Source: Mesaphorura yosii (lineage: Eukaryota > Arthropoda > Collembola > Poduromorpha > Tullbergiidae). From it: a stretch of DNA of 64,000 nt. Each line of letters opens with the position of its first letter. Position 1 is the first letter of the stretch. Where the stretch lies: assembly GCA_009869945.1 (NCBI GenBank), contig WIXG01000150.1:62001-126000 (forward strand), read 5' to 3'. Positions 55,201 through 64,000 of this stretch are shown here, one piece after another. The notes under the pieces were generated by a model. It was not told where the DNA came from, ran no database searches, and saw only the letters and a program-made list of their open reading frames with translations. The position numbers and the translations under genes were made by a program.

Positions 55201-56832
55201 AAGTACCTTGCTACTGCATGGTGGTTTGTGAGACCTGAATATGATCCTACATAATCTGTCCATTTACCAGTAACCTCACTCAATTTTGGTTGCTGTTAAT
55301 TTTGGGCATTACGACCCACTTGGTCGTAATGACTGTGGTCAATGTGGTACTTTCGACCTCCTCCATCTTTATTTCAGAGCGCGTGAGTGACATACATTAG
55401 AGCAGGAATTCTGTTTATCCCACACAACGCCACCATTCTTTAGCATCTTTGCATACACAGTGCGCCTAGGTTCCCTTAGAAATCTTCGAAGGGATGAGGG
55501 AACCAAGCTGGCGACCGTTTTTTGTCAGTATAGCTTGCACTGGAACTGCGTCTTCTCTTCGAAGCGTTTCACATTCAAGCAGAATGAAGCGATTACTACA
55601 AAATTGAACTTACCCTTTTATCAATTGTTTCTTCTGAGCCGGACTTGGATTTCAAGGAAATGTTTGTGCTGCTATTCGAACAGCGAGCTCCATATTGGCC
55701 ATAAACGTCAAGTTTAACCGGCTGACTAGAGGAGCGATGCATGATGAGGTTTTCGTAAAATACTAACCAAGGAAAGTCTCTCGACTTTGACTGCTTATCT
55801 GCAACTATAATATTTACAATTAATGCTTCATAAGTTGCGGGTAATAATAATTGGAAATTACTAAGAATTAAGGTCCAGATCAAGAAAAGACGTGGATGTT
55901 TCACGCGTCTGGAATTTAACTTGTGTCAACGAACAGACTATATATACAACCAGAAGTTCCTCATTATCGTAAAAGTACATTTCCGATTTTCAATACCACA
56001 TAAAAACCGCAGCGACAACTTCACGCTTATCCAAAGCCCAATTACTCCCTCCTCTTTATACCATAAATAGGTTACAAGTACAACGTAACAGACTTACTTT
56101 GCGCAGAGCGGAAAACCTCATCAATAAAATTTTGTGCGCAATGACCACGAGCTAATTTGAAGATAAGTGAAGGTTCGGTTGCGTCAATCCTTATGATGAT
56201 ACGAATATCAAGTTCATTCGTAAAGGACTCTGTATCTGTACATACACAAAACATAAGATTAGATAAGGATCCTTCCTGTAGTTCCAGGAATCAATTCACT
56301 CACACACTCACCAATTTCACAGCTGAAGGAACTTCCGTACACCGGGATCAAATAATCAAGTTCCACGTCATTCCTATAGCGGATTGGAGGTGAATGAGCC
56401 TCAAAAATTAATATTACGAATTCACGCGATTCTGGGGATGAAGGAGGAGGATCCACTCCAGGTACAAGGTCGAGACTTATTTGAGCTGGGCCACCGTCTT
56501 CCCAGCATCGATGTTCCACAAGGGCCAAGATTCGAAATGCGGCATTCCAAGTGCACTCGACCGCTTGCTTTCACGAGTTAGTGTATGAGTTAAGGAAAAC
56601 AAGTTAGTAGTCGGTACACGATTTTTGCGCACTACTGCGACTAACGAAGCGACAAAATTGATTACAACTTGTAATTCATAAAAGCAGGAATGCTACCTGT
56701 GCATGCTATAGCTAACTACTGGGCAAGAACAACAATAGGTTGAGAGGGGAAGGAGTTTGATTTGGATATCGAAATGACCAGGTCTCCAGGAGCGGCGATG
56801 TCTTGTATAATCGAACGATAATCCATTTTCAT
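52291..56832 (-). CDS. Ocrl: Type II inositol polyphosphate 5-phosphatase (OCRL/INPP5B)
   Basis: Removes the 5-phosphate from PI(4,5)P2 on endosomal and Golgi membranes and during cell division. Exons on the minus strand: 56832-about 56720, about 56580-56312, 56235-56098, 55804-55614, 55110-54773, 54690-54528, 54474-54287, 54219-53856, 53787-53575, 53503-53407, 53336-53101, 53019-52848, 52786-52659, 52601-52490, 52421-52291. Domains in order: N-terminal PH domain (first three exons), catalytic domain with TWNVNGQ, FQELDL, GNKGG, WFGDMNYR, PAWCDRILW and SDHKPV, then ASH, then a RhoGAP-like domain. The last has FSQSG where an active RhoGAP has Arg, so it should be catalytically dead like the family. 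The junction between exons 1 and 2 is unresolved: the donor (gtagtt) and acceptors I see do not share a phase. Downstream of it the frame is exact. It is divergent from BLOC1S1. Confidence 0.92.
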
Positions 56833-57734
56833 GCGTTGTTAAGCGGCTCCATTTCAATGTCCGGCCAGTCCGGGGTGCTTTCGGCCAGAATGCTGAGTTC
56901 TCAGGAATCAGTTCCTCAGCTATGGAAGTTGATCAGTTCTGAAGTGATCGATCGAGTGCAGATGGTGAATTCAAACGGCAAGCATTCCTGAAACAAAACC
57001 AGAAAATAATTATCCATCGTGAAAAGCCCACCAAGCCCGTTTTCAGTTGTAATTCAGCTGAGCACTCACAAGGAGGTCGACAAGTAGTGGAGTTCACCTC
57101 ATGGTGACTCGCTTCGAAATTTTAGTTGAGGGGTTTGACCCGACCCTTGACCGTCCGAGTCCGTCAGGTTTTGCCGGATGATCCCACCTCTCGAACTCTG
57201 AATTCGAAACTGTTTCGCTGTCACCTCTCCATTGACACTTCTTACAGTCGTGCAAATAGTCGAGGTCAAATTTCTATTCTATACCTCGTCAAAAATCAAT
57301 ACATGCGTTTGCGGAATATGCGTTTGATCTCATAATTAATTTATAGTGCTACCACAATAGAAGGATCCTCCTTTTTACCAAAATTGAATCCAATTCAGAT
57401 GAGATTTCTCTCGAGCGAGCGAGTAAATGAAAACTCTCAACTTGAGACAAAAAACTCTGCTGACGAAAGCGAATGCGTGAAATCCTTCAAACCTTTCAAG
57501 CACAAGTAAAGCCTCCTTGCTTGCTGTTGAGCGAAACCACGATTTGAGTTTTTGATTTGAGCGAGCATTTGCGAAATTGCAACTGGAATCAGAATATTAC
57601 ACAAAATTGAGCTAAAATTGTCTCACCAGTCTCAAATATTTCAAAGGTTAACTGTGTTCATGTCCCAAAGCCCACAAACTGTCGTCACAAATCTCGGACT
57701 AAAAGATTTTGGTTCTATACACTTTGTACATGAA
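56833..57734. other. Divergent region between the 5-phosphatase gene and BLOC1S1
   Basis: About 0.9 kb separates the two start codons, a likely shared or bidirectional promoter region. A plus-strand frame at 56803-56991 and an acceptor-like tttgtttcag on the minus strand near 57000 hint at untranslated exons, but nothing recognisable is encoded. No TATA box stands out. Confidence 0.5.
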
Positions 57735-58300
57735 ATGCTATCATCAATTGTCAAAGAACATCAAGCCAAGGCTCAATTAATAAAAGAGGAGCAAGAACGG
57801 AAGCGAAAGGAAGCTCTTGCAGCCGCCAACACGCTGACACAAGCGTTGGTGGATCATCTGAATATCGGGTAGGTTCATTCTAAGGTTCGCCCTTCGGAAT
57901 TGACCCAGTTAATTAGTTTCACGCTCTTTGCCTTGTTGGTTTACAGAGTAGCACAAGCGTACATAAACGAAAAGAAACTCGATGCGGAAATGCGAAGGCT
58001 ATCCACCAATGCGACGCAATTCGTGAAACAAACGCAACAATGGCTAGGACTAATAGAAAATTTCAACACGTCACTGAAAGAATTAGGCCACATTCAGAGT
58101 TGGGCGAAGAGCATAGACGCGGACTGTAAAATTATAACAAGTTGTTTGGAAAATGTTTACAAAGGTAAGGCAGGTCAAAGTCTGAAATCTTGAAATCTAG
58201 GTCGATGGATGCTGTCTCAAGCCTCGTCATCCAATATGATTGTTGTGTTTCAGACGCTCAAGAATCTCCAAGTAGCAGTACAAGCAGCAGTGCCAAGTAA
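57735..58300 (+). CDS. BLOC1S1: Biogenesis of lysosome-related organelles complex 1 subunit 1
   Basis: Small coiled-coil subunit shared by BLOC-1 and BORC, which act in lysosome-related organelle formation and lysosome positioning; the vertebrate protein is also called GCN5L1. Three exons, 57735-57868, 57947-58164, 58254-58300, join to 132 aa (human 125-153). Family marks are the start MLSSIVKEHQAK, LVDHLNIGVAQAY, KQTQQWLGLIENFN and SWAKSID. The tail is a short Ser-rich stretch. I chose the ATG at 57735 because the family core begins there; an in-frame ATG at 57660 would add 25 residues. A poly(A) signal is at 58519-58524. Confidence 0.95.
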
Positions 58301-59018
58301 TTGCCAGTTTTGAATATGAAACGTTGGTTTCTAAAATACTCAATGCCTCGCGTTCGCGTGGGTATGGGCGACTGTCAACTGGAAGCATTCCGATGTTTGT
58401 CTTCTTTCGTAAATCTCTGGTACTATTTGCATCCTACCAAATGCACGTGTAACACCGAAAAGTGGTCGTTCTTCATCGCTAATCGTGAACTTCGACCAAG
58501 TCACCCACTAAAAGGCAGAATAAACGTGTATTGAAATGTAATTGCGATCCCTTCTTTCCGTGTGCCTCGTAATGAAGGAACATTCTAGGCCAAAGTGAGC
58601 AGAAAGGAAGAACATACCGCGAAATTGAAATCGGCGTTTCGACGTCGTGTCCGTATGTTTTGTGTGTTTGTTGCACGAGAACCCTGGTTTTTGGAAATGG
58701 AAGAACAAAACAACTCAATGAATTGTCAAAAACATGTTCTGGTTCTGAACCTGTCAAGCCTACGCGTTCAACTAATCTGAATCATTGAGAACAAGTGAAC
58801 AAGTACAACTTGGCTTTTGTTTGACTCAAATGCACATTGTACCTAATAATGTTTCGTATTGGGGCAAGCCTATAACGCACACTTGTCAGGAAATTGTCAC
58901 GAATCAGTCGGCGAAGAAAAGGCAATCCGGGCAATGGGCAAGTGATTTCTTACACAGGACCTTGAAATCTGGAGAAAGCGTAGCGAGTAACTTTCGCAGG
59001 TCGTGAATCATTATCACA
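58301..59018. other. Intergenic between BLOC1S1 and the chemoreceptor
   Basis: BLOC1S1 3' UTR with AATAAA at 58519-58524, then about 500 nt upstream of the chemoreceptor ATG. The short open frames have no family resemblance. Confidence 0.55.
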
Positions 59019-60424
59019 ATGCTTGGGAAAATTGCAGTGCAAGCGATTAGCCGGACGGTCAAGGTCGGCTGTTTTCTTTGCTACTTGCCATTTGAGTGGG
59101 ACAACAAAACCAACACAATACAGCTCGTCAAGTCAAGATGGAGGCAGTACTCGCACTTCATAATCAGTGTATGCCAAATTACGCATACAGTCTTCGCGTT
59201 CCTGAGAATATATCAGCTGATCTTGCTGGGGAGAGTCAACTTGAGTGAACTGATGCTCCAGTTGACTATCACGGTCTCCTCTGCTCTCTCAACTTCAAAC
59301 CAGATAAACAACTGGCTCTTTGGGCCAGAAATGGTTGACTTTGTCAATAAGTTCTTGGCATACGAGCAGAATCTCACTCGTAAGAACAGTAATGAACACC
59401 CGAAACCTCATAACTTGATATACATAACGTCAAACATGCTTTTCCAGGAATTTATCAAACGGCAACATTGGGCGATGGGCATTTCGAGCTATTTCTAGTA
59501 TTTTTGGGGTGTTCCGGCTGCTTTGAAATTCCGTCGCTGGCCTTCCTGTATCTGATCCGAAGTGATTCGCCAATTTACATCGTCTCGTTAATTCCACACC
59601 AGAGCCGCTGGACAAAATTTTACTTTCTCCCGTATGAGCTCGTTACGAACGTCGGAGTTGTCCTGAACTTGCTGTTGTATTGTTTCATATTCATGTCGTT
59701 CTTGTGGAGCGAGTCGTTCTGGCTGGAACAGTTGCGGTAAGTCTCGTGTCACCTAAGTCTAAATTGTTCGTGTCAACCACTGCTAAGGCCTTGAACTCAA
59801 CACCTTTTGACTAACTTCCTGTCCAATAGTTGCGCTGATTTGGTTCCATTCAAGCAGCGAAGCACGTGCGTCAGGACCTACAATTCATTCCGGAGCCCAT
59901 CGAATCTAATCAGAACTTATCGCGGCCTTCAAGTGTGCATGAGTTGCTTTCATTCGGCCACAAAGTGTCTCGCGTTGCCCTCACAAAACGCTGTGACGCT
60001 GATACTGACGGCAATTGGGCTGTTCGGAACAATCCGCTTCCATAACCTGAAGCACGTCAATTTCATTTCGTATTCCGTCTTCCCCGTCGGGTTCATAATC
60101 ATGATTACGTGGGTGCGGCTTATTTATCCGACTGCAGCCCTCATCCATGACAATTCAACCAGATTCCGGCTTTCATGGATGGCCAGTCTGAATGCAGCGA
60201 GAAGAGCTACTCGATATTCAAGCGCTTTGACCTGCACGTACGCACAAGGGTCATGCACGAGCTATTACTTCCAGTACAGGCAGAAGGAATTCGTTCGTTT
60301 CCTGCGATCATGCCGAAACATCAAGACAGAAAATGGGTCGTTCTTTTATTACAAGAAATCAACGATGGCCGTCATTATCGATGCGTCGGCGATCTACTCC
60401 ATGACGCTGCTTGTTGGGTTCTAG
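59019..60424 (+). CDS. Gustatory receptor-like 7TM chemoreceptor
   Basis: Three exons, 59019-59379, 59448-59736, 59830-60424, join to 414 aa, a normal length for arthropod gustatory/odorant receptor-superfamily proteins, which are ligand-gated channels in sensory neurons with a cytoplasmic N-terminus. The protein has several strong hydrophobic segments, for example around GVVLNLLLYCFIF in exon 2 and FPVGFIIMITWV in exon 3. The N-terminal CYLPFEWD followed by an aromatic and basic stretch resembles springtail chemoreceptors. The C-terminus has a helix ending in TMAVIIDASAIY and then a short hydrophobic tail, as in gustatory receptors. The uninterrupted reading to 59498 is intronic read-through: a gtaag donor at 59380 and ttccag acceptor at 59447 restore the frame. 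The gene is intact. Its stop is 18 nt from that of ebony on the other strand. Confidence 0.72.
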
Positions 60425-60442
60425 AGTTTTGACATTGCGGAA

Positions 60443-63400
60443 TTAATTTTGCATCTGTTCCTCTTCTGGCAAAAGATCGGCGTGTTCTGTGAGTGTTGCT
60501 GGCTTCACTTGCTTCCACGCGCAAATCACCTTTTCTGAGTCGGGCGCCATGTGAAAAGGGTACGTCCCGTCTTGAGCCTCGAATTGATTAATGCGATATT
60601 CACAAAGGACCTCGTACCCGTACAGCTCTCCACAAACTTGCTGCAAAGTGGAAATGGGCATGTTCAAATTCTAACTTCAGATGTTCAATATAAGTTTAAT
60701 TGATCTCGTGTCTTGTAAATTGAACCAATAAAGTCTTTGCTCAAATTCACTTACCTGCGTCAAAGGATTTGTGTTTGTTGTCAGAATTCCAATTAACTTA
60801 TGCTCCCCTGCAATTGCAATGTTTTGTTCCTCCATGTACGCAATTAATATGACATTTTCTGCGTCGTCAATTTCCTCGTGAGTGCCCATCATGAAGGAGT
60901 GGAGCAATTTGCTCTTGCCCTTGGGCAGCTTTTCTCTAGTACAACAAATGAAAAAGCACAAGTGCAAAAACAGGAGGCCAAAATTAAGACAAGCATAAAA
61001 TGGGCACGTTCAACACGCCTTCAGTCATAGAAAATGTTAACTTACAATTGCTTCTTCTCAACAAAGTCCAGCAGATCCAGGCAGTGTCGAATTCCTGGGG
61101 ACGCCAGAATCGAATGTAATGGTTCGTCGTACACGTCAAAATTGAGTCCAACAGCAATGAGTTTCTTGTCATTCTTTCGCCGTACAACAAAACTATGAAA
61201 AGAACACAACGCCAAATCCATCAAGAGGTGATGATGCAATATTTCGATTAATGGTTACACGCAGAAATGAGTACCTGAAGCCTTTCTCAAGCAAATCTGC
61301 CCAAATTGACCGGATGCAAGTTACAAATTCGTCATGCGTTGCCTGCGTGTATTTCTCCAGATCTCCCTTTTGTGAGAAACTGTATGCGATTATACTGTAT
61401 GCAAAGAAGTAGAAAAATAAACTGGAATGAGTCTGGACCAAAGAATTCAAGGTTACGTTAATAAATTCGATTTATCGAAACTCTGCGTCATACTTGATTG
61501 CCTCTTCTTGATGCCCCTGCTGCAATGGCTCCACAAGATACAAATCGCGCCCTCCCTGACTGATTCCCTCTTCGATTTCTCCTGATCGTGGTCTTCGCTT
61601 GTTGAACACCAAAATTTCAATCACTTGACGCATGGACGTGGCCTTGATAAAATCCGGAAGAGCTGCGAAAGATAAAAGGACAAAACTGCACATCAAAATG
61701 AAGTACATTGAGTGGTTAAAAGGGTGGGATTGTGAGCATACAGATGTGCAAGCCATTCTCGTGTAATTTAGTGACCATGATGACACTGTTCAACGATGTT
61801 CCTCCGACGTTATAAAAAGATTCGTCCAAAGCATACGCAATCCTCTGCTGAGATTTCCCAGTCACATCCGAGAGTATGTACACGACTCTTTTCGCGATTT
61901 CCAGGTGCTCCTCAGGAATTCGGAGCATAGACCATTCGTTGAACGGAGGCCCTGATAATTGGATGGAGAAGTTCTGAGACCGTGATATAAAAATTGCGAA
62001 CGCTTACCATTGCAAAGGTACTCACATTCTGTCCGTTCGTTCTTGTAAGACTGAAGCAGGCGTTGTCGGTCAACTTTCCCATTTACAAGCAGTGGAATTT
62101 CAAATATGACCTCAATGTCCGGTACTTCATAGGCGCGCAAACTCAATTTGCACATCATGTCCAGTTGCGAAGCAGACACACCCTCTTGTGGAATGATAAA
62201 CGCGACAATTGCCTAGAAAGATTCTGCTCATGTGATCACCCAATGCGAGCATGTTAATATTAAAATTTACTTGATGCTTTGTCCCAGGCTTAGAACACAG
62301 TACAACCGCTTTCTGAACCAAATCCTGCTTGGAGTTAATTGTCGCCTCAATTTCGCTCAAATCGATCCTGTATCCACGAACTTTGAGCTGTGAGTCGATG
62401 CGACCATCATAAAAAAGTGTGCGAATTCCGTCTTTCGGTTTGAAAATGTGTCCAAAGTCGCCAGTGCGAAAGAGCGTTGTGAACCCTAAATTAAGCAGCC
62501 ATGCTGGTCTCAATTCTTATCAGATAGTCGTGTAATTGTTTAAAATTGCTCACCGACCCTGGGTTCTTGTATGTGGATTCTCGACAAATTTTTCCGAATT
62601 TGGAAGTCCGACGTAACCAGTCGCTAAATTATGTCCGGCGATATAAAGTTCGCCCTTTTCGCCTTCAGGAACCAATTGCTTCTTATCATCGAGAACATAA
62701 ATGAGCGTATTGTAAACGCAAGTCCCTAAATATTCAGAGGAGCATCATACGCAAAGTGTGAACATCTTGAATCTTATCTGAGCAGGGAGTATACCAATCG
62801 GAACGTGTATCTCGTGGGTTTGAGTCTCGGCGTCCTTAATGGATTCAAATACGTGAGCCGTGACATCACCCATGATTTCAGTTGACCCATAAAAGTTACA
62901 TAACTTCACTCCAGATGAAAATCGCTCGTAGAATGCAATGAGCAATTCTTTTGTCAATGTTTCTCCGCTGCAAATCCACAGTTTGAGGCTCGAGAGAATC
63001 GTCTTTCCAGTACCCTCCTCATCAAGCAATTTGAGCGTCTGCAATATGGCGCGCAGCAACGACGGCACGAGAACAAGCCTCGTAATTTTAAAGTCTTCCA
63101 GACGCTGGATGAGGACGTCTGGAGATGATGTGACTTGTTTATCGAAGATGTACAACGGAAGCCCTTGCAGAAGTGGACCAAATATTTCGGAGACGGAGTC
63201 CACGAAAGTGAGAGCAGTTTTAAAACAGCAATTTTCATCTGCCGTGTAAGGAAACTCCTGCCATTGCCAATGCAGACGGTTCAGCACGGTTCTGCGTCAG
63301 ATTGAAAGGAAGCGATTAGACTGAAGCACGACCCACAAGGCATGGAGTCAAAGTTGAATTCTAAGTCTACCTGTGATTTAGCCGAACGCCTTTTGGTGCT

Positions 63401-63989
63401 CCGCTCGATCCAGACGTATACAGAACGAGCGCAATTCTTTCTGCGAGCAATTCAAAGCTACTTTGGAATGGTTCTACGCTGATCTCACTCGCAGCCCGCT
63501 TATCGTTGTGGACACCCGTGAATAAATGCTCCAAATTGACAACTTTGGTTTGGTCTTGAACAGGTTCAAATTTGCAGAGGGTGTGAAAATCAGAAATGAC
63601 CAGAATTGGACAACAGTTCGTCACAATCTTGACTATGCGTTCCTCCGGGAAGGAATTGTCAAACGGGACGTACGCAGCGCCAAGTTTCAAAATGGCGAAC
63701 AGGACGAAGATGAGTTTGTCGGAAGGAGGAATGCAGACACCAATGACTGTGTCCCCATCTGGGTTCAAATTCTGCATGGCGTTCGCCCCGAATTGCTGCT
63801 TCATCAGGTCAGCGAGTTTGGTTGAGATTTCATCGAGCTCTTGGTACGTGTGTCGACGTTCTCCGTCAATCAGGGCGATCGCGTCCTTCTTTATTCGCTG
63901 GTCAACGAAGCCGGTGTGAAAATATGGGATTAACGATGCATTTCCTGGATATGGTTTAATAGCGCCTTCCAGCAAGCGGCTTAATTTGT
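60443..63989 (-). CDS. e: Ebony, beta-alanyl amine synthase (NRPS-like), 5' end outside window
   Basis: Joins beta-alanine to dopamine or histamine, giving N-beta-alanyldopamine for cuticle tanning and carcinine in the visual system. Exons on the minus strand: 63989-63371, 63291-62795, 62725-62554, 62508-62271, 62212-62026, 61951-61742, 61662-61494, 61394-61275, 61192-61046, 60935-60755, 60640-60443; phases all join, 911 codons visible. The first visible exon begins after a ttatatttcag acceptor and needs one base from an exon beyond the right edge. Domains: adenylation domain with YTSGSSGAPKG, NFYGSTEIMGDV, FRTGDFG, RGYRIDLSE and VNGKVDR (catalytic Lys); carrier protein with the phosphopantetheine serine in GGTSLNS; then the ebony-specific amine-selecting domain (HSFMMGT, TTNTNPLTQ). 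The exon 62212 may instead end at 62008, adding six residues. The 62508 acceptor has a weak pyrimidine tract. Confidence 0.95.
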
Positions 63990-64000
63990 CTGAAATATAA

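Noticed and set aside
59380-59498. Apparent frameshift in the chemoreceptor, suggesting a pseudogene
   Set aside because: A gtaag donor at 59380 and an acceptor ending at 59447 define a 68-nt intron that restores the frame with matching phase.

Overview
The window is nuclear DNA of an intron-rich animal, almost certainly an arthropod. Twelve loci on both strands can be assembled from exons with GT-AG junctions and matching codon phases; many introns are only 55-100 nt. Ebony (beta-alanyl amine synthase), a diuretic-hormone-44-type receptor pair and a gustatory-receptor-like protein point to a hexapod or close relative. The N-terminal style of the chemoreceptor (a Tyr-Leu-Pro-Phe-Glu-Trp-Asp motif) and a bacterial-type SnoaL gene make a springtail (Collembola) my best guess. 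That is inference. No bacterial operons, CRISPR arrays, rRNA or recognisable tRNA genes were seen.

Positions 2.6-31.8 kb hold a convergent pair of class B (secretin-family) GPCR genes, one on the plus strand (2644-19339) and one on the minus strand (24140-31796). They have the same number of visible coding exons and the same intron phases, so they arose by an inverted duplication. The plus-strand copy carries a complete two-exon gene for a secreted SnoaL/NTF2-fold protein in its 7.9 kb third intron (11297-11885). Between the two receptors lie a 68-residue secreted peptide gene (21046-21343) and WDR4 (21811-23350), the non-catalytic subunit of the tRNA m7G46 methyltransferase.

Positions 31.8-41.9 kb are gene-poor. 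The one clear element is a 564-bp solo LTR (38578-39141) flanked by a 4-bp target duplication.

Positions 41.9-64 kb are gene-dense: an arylsulfatase B-like sulfatase (with a near-perfect 86-bp inverted repeat in intron 7), an intronless L-xylulose reductase, a cathepsin L convergent to it, the proteasome ATPase Rpt6, an OCRL/INPP5B inositol polyphosphate 5-phosphatase, BLOC1S1 divergent from it, a gustatory-receptor-like 7TM protein, and ebony, which runs off the right edge. ebony and the chemoreceptor converge with only 18 bp between their stop codons.

Functionally the genes are mixed: neuropeptide signalling (two receptors), amine conjugation and cuticle tanning (ebony), endolysosomal work (5-phosphatase, BLOC1S1, cathepsin L, arylsulfatase), and housekeeping (WDR4, Rpt6, DCXR). 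I see no gene cluster acting as one pathway. All exon coordinates were read by eye from splice signals and frame; there is no transcript evidence behind them.
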